Assembly (NCBI GenBank): GCA_018296165.2
Contig: JACKQL020000012.1
Span: forward strand, 744,001 to 808,000
Direction: 5' to 3'
DNA from: Termitomyces sp. T153
Lineage: Eukaryota > Basidiomycota > Agaricomycetes > Agaricales > Lyophyllaceae
Length of the DNA: 64,000 bases
Shown in pieces: positions 10,808-22,282 of this stretch. The notes beneath the pieces are model-generated. The model was given only the letters and a program-made list of their open reading frames with translations. It had not been told where the DNA came from and made no database searches. Every line of letters begins with the position of its first letter. Position 1 is the first letter of the stretch. The translations under genes and the position numbers were made by a program.

Positions 10808-12974
10808 ACCAGCATTTCCATGTCCTGCATTGTTGTATACAACTGTGGAGTGGGGTCAAGGCAGCTCACCACCCATCTGATTACTTGAAATTTGCATCTA
10901 GGGAGGCAGTTAGCTCATTTTTGAGCTTGTAATGCTGTGTAGACCAACCTGAAAATATTGCTTTTCTTTGCATGTAACAATATGGATTGAAGAGGATGGT
11001 TGGCAGAAAATTGGAAAAGTCTGAGATGACAGGTAAATGAATGTATCTGATTGCATTGCTGTGGACCTAGACCCTGTAAGGAGTTGCAGTGACCCAGATC
11101 CCATATGGAGTTGCACTCTTCTTGAGGTAGAAGAGTGTATTGTTATTGCCCTGAATGTTGTGTTGGTGTAAGATCTCACAAGGAGTTGTGCAGAAGAGCA
11201 CAGATAAGGAAGCCATAGAAAAATAAAAATTGTACTGAGATAGTATGTGTAGATGAGTATTCACATCTGTTTATCAGATCAAAGAAAGGAAAATAACAAG
11301 AGATAATGGTTGTAGGATGTGATTGACAGGTTGTATGGTGACAGAGAAGCACCCTATAGAGGACAGACTGCCTAATTCAACTGGTATGGAAACCATGTGA
11401 GATTCTGAATATCTGCAAAATTGTGTCAGAAAATCTGGATAAGTAATAGCTATCTGGACCATCATTGACACTGACACAGGTTTTCCACTGCCCAGTGACT
11501 TGCCAATTAATGTGGAGGTTCAGATTCAAACCCAAACCACAATGCATCAATGAATGTTTGGATCCAAATGTGGACAACTGCTCTACCAAATACTCTACCA
11601 AGCATTTTATGTATCTCTTTTCTTGTAACTGCAATAATATTATGTTCATTGAGAATTGTTCAGACATTACATTCAAGATTATTGCCCACTAGCATGAGTA
11701 AGACTTTTCCTCAAGTTCATCTGGTGTAAGGAGGTAAAAAAAGGGGGGAACTTTTGAGGGAAGTTTTCAACAAGCATGCATTCATTGGGGGAGATGGTGA
11801 CCAAGTACTGATGAGAAGTAAGATAATCACCAAGCCTAGCATGCATAAAATAATCAGTTCTCTGTATCAAGGATCAATATATAAGTTTGTGGTGAGGCAA
11901 AATCATACATACCTGGCTGTGCCTATCAGACTGAAGAGACATGAATGCTTGCCAGTTCTGAATGTCCTCAGATGATTTTTCATACTCAAAGGTCATCCAT
12001 ATAGTCTGGATGAGAGAATTGAGGCTAATTGAGGGCAATATCCTGAAAAGTAGATTAAAGAAACTGACTTTGCAATGGAGGAATTGCATCCACTCTGTAG
12101 GCAACATGGACTTGCCAACAAGGGGTGGGAATCTGTCTTCATAGATGATCTGTAATGCTTGGAGGAACATTGACATTTTCTTCTGTTTCAATGTGGCCTA
12201 GTAGAATGGTGCAATGTATTTGAAGGATTTTTTCCCCTCTTGTTCCTGTGGTCTCAGCTTAGGCTTCAAGCTCTTTTGGATGGGTGGATCATTATATCTC
12301 ATCTTTCTGCAGAACAATCAGCTGATAGGATAGACATTGATTGAGATGATTGACTGATCCTGATTTGCTTTCTGCTTTATGGGGAAATGTTTAAAGATTA
12401 GGTGGTGTGAGTAAGTGCTCACTGTAACACAGCCACATATAGTCAGCCTGGATAGTCCAACATTTCAATGTGGTCTAGTACACTCCACAGGTCACCAGAG
12501 TCCTTGAAAATGATTCACAATGCTATTAAGGTGCTATTAAATCAGTAAATTAAGTCAGATACAGAATACAGCACTAGATTAAAAAGGTAAGACAACAAGC
12601 CAAAAGGTAAGACAGGATTTTGCAAATGCTTTCAATTTGAACTTAACTTTGATCTGCCAACTTCCATTATCTTTTCCCTAGCATGGGTTGCTGCCATATC
12701 TACAACACAGAAGAAGAGAGAAGGCTTGCTGTGAATGCTAAGAGCCATAAAGCTACCACAAATGAGTCATATAACTTACTAATGAAGCAGTATTGTAACA
12801 TATGAATACAGGAACAAGTTGGCTATTAGCAGTTGCTGCCAGGAAGATTATCAAAAGCATAAGGAAGAACAGTATTTATACATTCAATCTTGCCTTGGAT
12901 CTAATCTTACATGCAGTAGAATGCAAATTAGGCTGAGGAAAATGGCTTGAGGCAAATCTTCACCAAAATCCCAT
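10808..12974. other. CpG-poor stretch with a few minus-strand exon-like pieces
   Basis: No complete gene. The best piece is minus 11874-12191, with IIYEDRFPPLVGKSMLPTEW and then SSEDIQNWQAF after a likely short intron. It may belong to the accessory gene or to another transposon protein. The rest (10.9-11.7 and 12.2-12.97 kb) shows nothing I can support. Confidence 0.35.
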
Positions 12975-13340
12975 TTGCTCCATCATGAAGTTCAAAACAT
13001 ACATGAGATTGCTACCAAGTTGGTCCTCTTACAATGTCTAGCAGGAATATTTGAACTTATGCCAAGAACCAGGGACAACCCAAGACATGTATCATATTGG
13101 ACTGCCAGGGTTGAACAGATTGCAAAGAGGCTGGAGCAAGATGTTGGCAAATCACCATACAACTTCCTTGAATCACTATACAACTGTTACATAGTATCTC
13201 ACAATGCTGATGCCATCTCTGACACCTCAGTTTGTATTGAAAGATATCACAAAAGAGTCTTAACCTACCAGCACAAGATACTGCAGATTGTGGAAACACA
13301 TGGGTCAAAAGAGCTCTTGTACCAATCTATGTGGGCCTAG
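12975..13340 (+). CDS. Unrecognised 121-residue ORF inside the KDZ block
   Basis: An uninterrupted plus-strand frame from ATG to stop, opposite to the KDZ-Ulp1 gene. The predicted protein is helical-looking and neutral to basic (for example RVEQIAKRLEQDVGKSPYNF). I do not recognise it. In a region where almost all other transposon frames are broken, 121 intact codons may be chance or a late-decaying exon. Flanking splice sites could extend it; none is convincing. Confidence 0.25.
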   Translation: MLHHEVQNIHEIATKLVLLQCLAGIFELMPRTRDNPRHVSYWTARVEQIAKRLEQDVGKSPYNFLESLYNCYIVSHNADAISDTSVCIERYHKRVLTYQHKILQIVETHGSKELLYQSMWA

Positions 13341-13559
13341 GCACCTTTGTTAACTTGAATCTCACAATTGCACACATTTTAACAAATATGAACATGAAGT
13401 TATCATTGATATCCATCTATACCTGTAGTTCTATGCTTGAGTCTTCAGGCAGGTTTAATGATATAGTACTTGGGTATGTCCCAAGACACCATTTTGGTAG
13501 TTAGATGACAAATCAGACTGATATATAGTCTCAGCTACAATCCAAGTATGCTACATGAT

Positions 13560-16500
13560 AGAAAGAATATCAAAGGGCAGTGTATACAATTAATAAACTG
13601 GTAACACACATAAAGTCTGTAAGAGTGAGGTTCTAACCATGGAAATCTCAGACTCTTGAATCCCTGTTACTAGAAAACCTACAAGAATAGCAGTGACATT
13701 GGCAATGAGCCACACCCCACAGTCAACGCCATTTGTTTGTCATGGTTGTATGACTGTGGGCTAAGCAACCTATGTAGAGGTGGTGACACAAAGTGGATTT
13801 CCATTTTTGTTCTCCAAAAGAACAAGGCAAATGACAAAAGCCATGATATCCTAAGTACAAGTTGGTTTTGGAATATACCAAAGTAGAAGTACCTACCTTA
13901 ATCTCAGTTTTCCATGGCTTCTGCTGGGCAAAGCTGTCAAAAAGGTGGATTTTGCCAATTGAAGGAACAACAGTGCACATGACCCAATGTTCTGGAGTTG
14001 GGCAATGGATAGGGAGAATCCAGAGATCACATTTCCAATACTGGGTGTGCCATATTTGTCACCAAATCTCAGTGTTGCTGGCCTGGTATTGCATCATAGG
14101 AAGGTCATAGGTAGAAAAGAGGGCACAACATTGACTACTATGAGAGGTGGTCCTGGCTGGCACCAAAAACTGATGCATCAGTAAAGCAGAAATTCCCTTG
14201 ATACACACATCATTGAGTTGACCATTGGTGGAGGACAACATTTTGAGTTCTCATGAGCTAAAGACAAAACACCCACAAAGATGAGGAAAATATCGTGTGG
14301 ACAAAAGCTCCTGGAGAAGATTGTGATGATAGTGTAAGGAGGACTGAAAGGAAAATCAACATGAAATTTATCACAACAATGAAATACAACATACTGGTAG
14401 TTGCCATATTAGTGAGATGTCAATGCCTGGGGCAACATCATTGACTTCAACTGCCAGATCATTGTCTGTAGTTTGTTCTAGGTAGTTAACAAAGAGAGTG
14501 TCCTCCATACCCATGAGGTTGGCTTGATCATGCTCATCTTCAAGACCTAAGTATTCTGCTTGATCTTGTGAGACTACTGGTACACCTGATGGCTGCAATT
14601 GTTGATAATTGACAGAAGTGATGTCAACAGGGTAAGTGGATACAATGGATTGTAGAGTTTTTGCAGCCTGAGAAACAAGGCTATCAAAGACATGTTGAGG
14701 TATCAGTGGGCTTGGCCATAGGGTGTGAAGATTTAGAAGGCATGAACATTGTCAATGAAGAAGAATATGAAGATAAGCATCTGTTCAATTTGTGAGTATC
14801 AAAACTTAATGATCAGGAGAGACTTACTCATGGGCTCAATGAGGGCAAGCTTGATGGGAACAAGTTCTTGGTAAAACCACCATGCAAGGTTAACAGCTTA
14901 CATTTAGAGCTGTTGATATTCCTCTGCACAACAATCAACCTTTAACATAGCTTGGATACCTTTGCACACTTAACTATCACTGAGCCAGCATGGTACTTGC
15001 TCCATGGGATGACTAATCCACATGTCCTCCATTAGGCTGGGAGCATCATGTAGTGGCCATAACTCAGTTGGTAGAGGTTCTGGTAAAGGGAGCCCCCATT
15101 TGGGCTGACACATTGTTGCAAGTGTTGCACAGAGGTTGTTGTACTTTCTTAACCCTGCCATAAGTGCAGGATCACATTTTTTAATTGCAGCACAGGTGGC
15201 CTGGTGAAGTTTGGTTCCTACAATGACATGCAATGTGCAGACAGGTTCAAAAAGAAAAGAACACACCTAATACTTGGTCTTGGCCACCAAAAGCCTGGTC
15301 AAGCCATTCCCACTCAAAGAAACTGCCAATTGCCTACTTACAAACATTAATCTTGAGATTGCAAGCTATTAAGAAGTATTTTACAAACTCTAAATTGACA
15401 CTATGTAATTCAGGATATACTGAGGGATGAGTAGAGTTCATTGATATCATCTTTCAATTGCTCATGGTGATCCTGAAGGCTGCCAAGAATTTGTAAAGAG
15501 CCAGCAGATGGTAATGTCTTTGTAAACATGGATCAGGTAGCTTGAAGAGTTTTTTCACAGGTTTTGAGATCACTCTGGAGTGCTAGGACTGTGTTGAGTT
15601 CTTTCTTGAGGCAAACAGATGCTTCTCTAGTCAAATTGAAACAAAAAGTGATTTGAAAGAGAGGCAAAGACTTATGAGCCCTGACTGATAGCTCAGATGC
15701 CCATTGCAGTTCCCACTCAGACTGCAAAACTGCTTCTTCAATCCCACATGAATTCAAAACTTGGTGTGCCCTGGCACCTTGAGCCTGAATATTTTTGTGA
15801 AGTCAACAACAAATCCATGTGCTAAGGTCATCACATAACTCAATCCCAATTGAGGTCACTTGCTTATTGACAATATAAAGGTGACAAGATTGCTGAAACA
15901 GGTTTTGAGAGGAGAGAAAGGGTGGGTAATGTAGATAGTAGATACACACCTCACATGGTTGTGTAACTGCTATCAATTTCCACATCCATGACCAGAGGCC
16001 TTCAACCCCTTCTCTATCCATTAAACCTAGACCTGTCTGAATCTCAGGATTGTTGACTATCTGACAAGCCCACTGATGCACAAATTCATGTATGACACTT
16101 GTTGCTAAGAGTAGCCACTCAACAATACCAGGTGACAGGAACTTGTACTGTGGGAATCATTGAACATTGATAATAGGGTTTAAACAGAGAATGACTCACA
16201 GTGTGAAGGCTCCAATTGAGGATGCATCCTACATCATATAGTGCAGCCACAGTTGCTTGTTGGGGTAGTAGAGTATAAAGATACTGAAGCATTACTACCC
16301 TGTACTTCTGTTGCTCTCCAAGGGTATCAATGTTGGTCAGGAATATGGGGATATTGTGCTGACAGACAAGACCCATGAGACCACCATCATTGAATCTGTC
16401 TATATTAGTCTTGACATTGGAGCCATTGCCAGCAATGTGTGACAATTCACACTCATTGATTGTTTCATCAGGCACAACAGGTTTGCAGCAGCAGGGTTTA

Positions 16501-17933
16501 GGTCTGGTTTGAAGATTCTCCATTTGCATACCAATCTTGTCAACAAACTTCTTTGGAATGATATAGGTGGGGTCATAAAAATACAGTGAGTCACCTGCAG
16601 AGCATAGATGTTGATGATTAAAGTTACCATCAAGACATACTTGAATATCTCCACCTCTAAACTTTTGTTTAAGTCAAAGGATCACTCAAAAGCTGGAAAT
16701 CACCTACTTGTGTTCTAAAGATCTTCCAAAAAGATTACCTCCAAAGCAACATGGACACCTCTATTGTAGAATTTGCCCACACTTGCCAGGATATAATTGA
16801 GGTGGTGCTTGGGTCATGGGTTCCAAGCAAGCACTGGATGATGGTGTTGTAGGGGGAGGTTCAAAAGGCAAATGAGGCAACAGGGTTGGGGAAAGATTAG
16901 GCAGCCCAGCATCAATTTCTATGGGCATTGTCAAAGTCTTGCTTTGTATACAACTATCTGCATCAAGAATGGCAGCATCCACTTGCTTTTCCATGCATAT
17001 TTGTAGGTTATTGTACCACTGCACTGCATACCCAAGACCTCAACAGAATGCATCCCAAATTGGCACACCCTACATATATGTCTGAACAACTCATGAATAC
17101 ATAATCTGGAAAGGCAGACATACCCTTTTATTGGTAAGAATAAAACCATGGCATCCATGGAATGTGTCAAGGCACTTGCCATTGCATTAACAGCATTGCA
17201 TGACTTTTCAAAGAGAACACAGTAGAAATCAAGGAGAGGGATGGAAATAGCCATGTGAGGTTGTGAGGGAGCAGTCAGGAACAATACATTTGCAATAAGG
17301 ACAGAAGGAAGGTCCTTGCAGCTACATCAATCCACAGAAAGTTTCTGAAAGTCTGTGTAGATCAATGAGCTTTCAATAGGCACTCAATGAAATAAGCATA
17401 AACACACTATCTTGAAATAGGCAGAGCACTTTGTTCCTCTTTACCATACAGCCATCACTTGTCCTACACTTTGCACTTAATCCAAGGACCCTCTCAGGAA
17501 TCTTGCCAATTGTATTTGAGATATACTCTACCAAGGGGTTTACAGAGTGTTCAAAAAGATTTAACTAATTCAAATATAAGTCCTTCACAGCCACAGCCTG
17601 ATTTGGTACAGTATGCTGTGGAATGCTCTCATTCCCTCAAGGCATGTTGATACACTCTACACCAGGGAACAAATTATCATGAATTATGTTGCATTTGTCA
17701 ACAGTGGGTTCACTAGCAGTAGAAGGGTCATGTATTTCAAAAGGATCATTGTGTGTTGGAATGTGTGGTGAGGAATTGGTAAGGCCAGCTACTTGCCTCT
17801 TGAGGAACTTGATTTTGGCCTTCAGCCTCACAATTTCTTCCTCTCTACCCATAAGATCAATGTAAGTAGTGGTTTTCTTCTTATTGCAACATTTGATTGG
17901 GCTTGTGAAATGCTGCCCTAGGGCAGTAGTCAT
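13560..17933 (-). pseudogene. KDZ (Kyakuja-Dileera-Zisupton) transposase with C-terminal Ulp1-like protease
   Basis: Successive minus-strand segments match one KDZ protein. They run from an N-terminal coiled stretch (17637-17933), through FLTAPSQPHMAISIPLLDFY (about 17.25 kb), CPCCFGGNLFGRS (about 16.7 kb), GLMGLVCQHNIPIFLTNIDT (about 16.35 kb), LYDVGCILNWSLH, MHQWACQIVNNPEIQTGLGL (about 16.05 kb) and GVEGLWSWMWKLI, to LPLPEPLPTELWPLHDAPSL (about 15.1 kb). A Ulp1/C48-type domain follows: His in EHWVM (13987-13989), Asp in LFDSF (13936-13938) and Cys in VDCGVW (13719-13721). The transposase has in-frame stops (for example just before CPCC), and the protease changes frame between Asp and Cys, so the gene is dead. 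The base pattern is CpG-depleted. KDZ plus Ulp1 is a known architecture of large eukaryotic DNA transposons; function is inferred from family. Confidence 0.85.
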
Positions 17934-18205
17934 CAGCTGTTGAGTGTGTGTTGGGTACTTGGGTGGGACTTGAGCCTGAGTTAAGAATTGATTACAAAGG
18001 TAAGTCAGGCATTGATGACTAATACAAGCTAGAATTCATTGAGAGGAGTTGAGAGGTATGGAGGTATGACAGTATGGAGGTATGAGGGTGAGATCAGGTG
18101 GTAGATGGTACAACAGTATAAAGGTATGAGGATGCACTTGGATTGGAGATCTTGGGAGGTCCCAATTTGGTAAAAAGAAGCATGACTGCATGACCTCCCA
18201 TTCTC
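17934..18205. other. Spacer with GAGGTATG repeats
   Basis: Between the KDZ start and the right inverted arm. It holds several short GAGGTATGA-like repeats near 18050-18130 and no gene. Confidence 0.4.
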
Positions 18206-18290
18206 TTAGAGGACTTGTTATCAACATAAATAACCCCCCTTAAAGTGCCATCAAGAAGCATGAAGTCTTCTGCCTTGAGTGACATCTGTT
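18206..18290 (-). repeat. Right arm of the 85-bp inverted match (partner 5402-5488)
   Basis: The reverse complement of this stretch shares GCTTCTTGATGGCACTTTA and neighbouring positions with 5402-5488. It lies just outside the 5' end of the KDZ gene. Confidence 0.45.
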
Positions 18291-18405
18291 TTCTTCAACT
18301 CAATATATTTGACATACAATCATCTAATTACAAACCATACAGCATCAAATCAGAAAGCCTGTGAATCCTCAGAAACAGGAGCTAGCCTACAGCTATCAGC
18401 AATTC

Positions 18406-18690
18406 TATCAGGGTGACCTCTGGAGGCTGTGGCTCAATCACACAGCTGGCAGAGAGAAATCCAAAGTCTATTAACAGCAGTGGCACAGCAGAAACTAACT
18501 ACATACCTGGCAGAGGAAAATCCAATGAGAACAATTCTAAGGATTCCAGTTGCCAAGACTGCAAATTTACAGAAATGAACCATGGGAAACACCATGAGAA
18601 ACATGATGTCGGATTCTGCACATGTGCAGAGTCTGATGTCATTATCAAAGTCACATGACCCAAAAATGGAAATCAACCATAAATGGTCTT
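18406..18690 (-). mobile_element. Diverged family-A LTR, minus strand
   Basis: It carries the family 3' end in reverse complement (two diverged copies of the GGATCTCCCTCTGCCAG repeat, then GTGTGATTGAGCCACAGCC). Its U3 part matches the copy at 55396-55545 rather than the one at 49539. The terminal TG/CA is mutated and no target duplication is visible. Confidence 0.65.
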
Positions 18691-19560
18691 GATTCAGATT
18701 ATTGATGTGAAATGTAATTATTTGGTTTTATTTGTCTTAGAGAGCTAACCAAACAACTGCAAATTAACAAGTTCAAGGGCTCAAGATACACTCAAAAATC
18801 ACACAACTTTTATGTAGGGCATTAAAGTGATTTATATTGATTTAATATGAGTTCAAAAATAACAAGGTTCAATTATCAGATGAATCTCAATCAAAGCTTA
18901 GTTCACATTATAAGCCTTGGTAATCTGCTCCTTGGGGATTCCAAGCCGCACACTGAATGTTGCTTGACAATCTCAAAATCCCCCCTCCCTTTGATATTGC
19001 CTTACTCATGCACAGACCACAGTATCCTGTGTGTGCTTTGGTCATCATTCTGGCCTCTTGTTTGACTGATGCTGACAATTTTCAAGGCTCTGCATGCTTA
19101 GCACAGATGTGGCCCCCATTCCCTCACCCATTTTTCCATTTTTTCTCTCCCTTTTATCTCACTAACCTCCCTCTCTCCTCTAGGTTCAATCAATGGTTGT
19201 TTGTGTGTCAGTTTGAGGGAGGGAGGGGGGTTTATTGAACTGGGAGGGCAGGGAGCAACCTCTTGGCATTGGTTAAGGAGTAATTGGCCAGCTGGCACTG
19301 CCACCCATTAAGCAAGCCTTGGCTGTCAGTAATGATCAATTTTGATCATTGACATGTTGAGAGCTTATTGATTTCTTTCTCTCTAGCTCATGCTGCTGGC
19401 TTTTATCTGTTGGAGTTTTATTGGTACTCAAACTACAGTAAGTACTTCCCTTAGCCTATGTTTTTCAGCTCTTTTTATGCTCACAGTTTTCAGCATGATT
19501 GGGTATATTAGGATAAGTACTCTTTTTCCATATTTTTGGCCTTTTCTTCCTTATAGAAGG
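18691..19560. other. CpG-poor, no gene seen
   Basis: No supported ORF or known repeat. It contains pyrimidine-rich and G-rich tracts (about 19110-19240). Confidence 0.4.
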
Positions 19561-20146
19561 TAAGCACTGTCATGACATTATATGACTATCAAAGTGGTAC
19601 TATTGGATAGGTCTGGATTAAAAGTACTTGTGACAAAAAGGTGGGAGGCTGGAAGTGAGAGGTTGACTGGGAACAAAGAAAACAAGATGATACTCTGGAA
19701 ATGTGAGGTCCCCTGACATCACCCCCCCTGTATCATGCAGCATCCCAATGTATTGGGTAGAAAAAGTTATGGATTGCTTGTTCAGCTGCTGAGATGGAGT
19801 AGATCCCTTAAATTGCCTTTGGTGCACTGAGTGCCTGCAATAGAAGTTCTGAACCAGAGCTGGTGCATGTACATTGGCCTGCAGTTCCTAAGAGATGTCC
19901 TCAATGCCACTTCACTTTATACTGTAGCTTGTCACAAAACACCCTGCTGTCCAAAATGTCCTCCACTTCATATTCCTCCTCATCATTGACCAGAATCAGT
20001 GGTGGTGGTGGCTTAGGAACATAGTCAGAGATGGGGTCTTCTGAAGCTGGGAATAGCTTGATGACATTGAAGACTGGGTGCAGTTGACACAGGGCCATAA
20101 GGAGCTTTAGCTGGTATGCTAATGGCCCTGAGTGTCTTGTTTTCAA
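19560..20146 (-). pseudogene. Gypsy integrase tail with chromodomain, plus start of its 3' LTR
   Basis: Minus-strand fragment with SGPLAYQLKLL, LHPVFNVIKLFP, then EEEYEVEDILDSRVF and KLQYKVKWH, the usual chromovirus integrase end and chromodomain. The C-terminal tail continues in another frame to a G-rich polypurine tract, followed by TGTCAGGGGACC at 19718, the start of an LTR of family A whose 3' end is missing. The remainder of gag-pol is absent. Confidence 0.75.
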
Positions 20147-20204
20147 TATTACAATTACTAGTGACCTTGATTATAGACATAGGCTAACAGCCAGTCTCAT
20201 AGCC

Positions 20205-20468
20205 ATGCTGTTGATGAATGGAGTGGATCACCCACATGGTGTTCTCAATGAGTATGTCAAAAAGCTCACAGGTTTTGCTACATTTGATGCCAAAATTATG
20301 GTTTATATCACTGAGGAAGGACCTTGTATGACTGATGCAATCTTTTCCAACATTGGAAGCATTGTGAGAGGTGAGAAAATGCATTACACAATATATCAAA
20401 CAGAACTCTTGTCACCAGAGGCTGGCAGGGTAATATATTACCCACCTGTCATCACAAGCAAAGCATAA
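20205..20468 (+). CDS. Unrecognised 87-residue ORF
   Basis: A clean frame with GVDHPHGVLNEYVKKLTGF and EEGPCMTDAIFSNIGSIV. I cannot place it in a family. It sits directly beside the Gypsy fragment and ends before a hairpin, and may be a leftover transposon exon. Confidence 0.25.
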   Translation: MLLMNGVDHPHGVLNEYVKKLTGFATFDAKIMVYITEEGPCMTDAIFSNIGSIVRGEKMHYTIYQTELLSPEAGRVIYYPPVITSKA

Positions 20469-20485
20469 TATACTGACACTTGTAA

Positions 20486-20521
20486 TTACAAGACTGCCCC
20501 TTATATGACAGTCTTGTAATG
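20486..20521. other. Perfect 12-bp stem hairpin
   Basis: ATTACAAGACTG (20486-20497) and CAGTCTTGTAAT (20510-20521) are exact inverted repeats with a 12-nt loop. No U-run follows, and its role is unknown. Confidence 0.5.
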
Positions 20522-20574
20522 TCACATGATGTCAACAGCACCAAATGTTGAACCAGTTAGAAAAAAGACAACCA

Positions 20575-20650
20575 AAAGGGAATTGAACCAACAACCTTCT
20601 AGATAAAGAGCACAAGTGCAAGGGAGATGCAATAGAACCATCGAACTAAC
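20575..20650 (-). repeat. tRNA-like relic (A box and B box), minus strand
   Basis: On the minus strand TAGTTCGATGG (20638-20648) fits a Pol III A box, and GGTTCAATTCCC (20578-20589) is a good B box, about 60 bases apart. The T-stem and acceptor do not pair well, so this is a tRNA pseudogene or SINE head and not a tRNA gene. Confidence 0.5.
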
Positions 20651-20671
20651 AGACTGAATAACAAGTGTTAA

Positions 20672-21806
20672 TGTCACGACCCGTTCCCTAAAGCCCTGTA
20701 CACCGCCCGACAAACCCCCGCTCCCCCGGAACCCCCCCAACACTTTGTTGAACTTCCCCAGCACTCCGTGCCAACTCCGGCTAACTCCAACACATTCTCA
20801 GCTAACTCTGATGGCCCCCTGGCCAACTCTGACATCTTTCCCGCAGCCGCTGGCGCTTCCCCTGGACTTCCTGAGCCCCTGAGACCACTCCCCGCTGTGC
20901 CTGACCCCATTACACGTCATCAACTTGACACCCTGGCTTCCCCAACTTACCCTGGAGTATCACGACAACCCTGGAATGGACCGCGCCACAATTGATCCCA
21001 TCAACATATCAATGCAGCCCGCCCTCTGGTCATAACCGACACCCATCAACTCTGTCGAGCTCTGCCAAGCCCCACCACCACAGCCGATGTCCCCGGAGCT
21101 CTTCAGTAGTCAGTATATAAGACATAGGGTAGCTCCTTGTACTCTAGTCTTGAGATTATCTACCTACCTTACCTGATGTGTTTCTGATTGTTTCTTCTCG
21201 TGTTTTGTGTCCGATGTCTCGTTTTCCTTACTCTCAGTCTCCCGGTCTTATCTTGTTTCTGTTCCGTTATCCTTTTGTTATCATTCCGTGTCTCTGCCTG
21301 AATCTATTCTCATTCTCATCTCGTCTTTGTCTCATTTTGTTCGACTCCATATCGCTCCATTTGATTCTGTCTATTGTGTTCAAGTCCTCTTGACCATAAT
21401 GTCCTCACGAACTCTGCAATTACAATTACGAACCTCCAACGCTTGTTACCACCCCCGGACCCTGCTATACACTTGGCTCCAAACCCCATGAATCCCTGTT
21501 GATCCCCCCATCAGAACTCCGGCTCTGCTCCTGTCATCCGCATAGCCTCTGCCTCCTCCGCACCCACAATACTCACACACGGACTTATGCCTGAACCCTG
21601 CCAAGTCCGTCCCCCTCCCCCGCAACCCATCCTCTACTCCTCCGGACCTCCCCGGACTTGCTTGGATCAATCTCCCCTGGCTATCCTCACAAGTCCCCAG
21701 TGCTTGGAACACCTCCGAGTGCTCGGTTGTCAGTGCAGGGAATCACATTTGCCTAGTAAGGACTCGCCCAGTGTAGCTGAGCCCCCGTGGTCAGCGGAAC
21801 CTGACA
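20672..21806 (+). mobile_element. Young CpG-rich solo LTR, family C
   Basis: Starts TGTCACGACCCG and ends GGAACCTGACA, flanked by GTTAA on both sides (20667-20671 and 21807-21811), a perfect 5-bp target duplication. It is 1135 bp long. A TATA box (TATATAA, 21114-21120) is followed by a conserved GTAGCTCCTTGTACTC block, as expected of U3/R. Two other copies (36119-36765 minus, 57279-58341 plus) have lost most of their CpGs while this one keeps them, so it inserted much later. No internal region of the family is present in the window. Confidence 0.9.
21113..21121 (+). promoter_or_regulatory. TATA box of the family-C LTR
   Basis: CAGTATATAAG is shared with the 57.7-kb copy (TATATAA at 57734-57740) and is placed about 440 bp into the LTR. 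The inverted 36-kb copy has lost it. Confidence 0.55.
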
Positions 21807-21811
21807 GTTAA

Positions 21812-22020
21812 CACATCAGGCCTATGTACCTATGAGGCCTGCCTGTTGAGTACATGGTTAGCCTGGTCAGAGTTCAGTTAGACTTCTGGTTAGGTAGTTA
21901 AAGGTTTGGTTAGGTTCTGTTAAAGTTCTGTCAAGGTTTTGTTAATATGCTTAGGGTGGCAGGGATAATTTGAAGGGAAGCTTGCTCCCCTGATTGCAAT
22001 GTATTTGTATTTTACTTAAG
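21812..22020. other. GTTAGG-rich spacer
   Basis: Loose repeats of GGTTAG and GTTAAAG between 21850 and 21950; no gene. Confidence 0.4.
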
Positions 22021-22100
22021 GTTTCTTGGTCAAGTGGTTATTGTTGTACTGTTAATTGTTTTTGGGATCGTGGTCCCAGGTTCAATTCTCCCACTTGGCG
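22021..22100 (+). repeat. tRNA-like relic, plus strand
   Basis: TGGTCAAGTGG (22028-22038) resembles an A box and GGTTCAATTCT (22079-22089) a B box. The stems are imperfect. It lies at the border where CpG content rises again. Confidence 0.45.
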
Positions 22101-22282
22101 AAATATTTGGCCGAAAATTGCTAGGCACGTGATACTTGTCGTTACAAGCTGGAATATATTAGGCCTCGCTTGTAGTTACAAGGTTCTAATATATGATATT
22201 GACTGTACTGCCTGCTCTTGTTCCATTTACCTTTGTGTTTTCAGGTCGCCCTCCAGTGAAGTCGACAACGCACGAAGTTATT

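Noticed and set aside
20575..20650. Functional tRNA gene
   Set aside because: A and B boxes fit but T-stem and acceptor do not pair; no terminator run.
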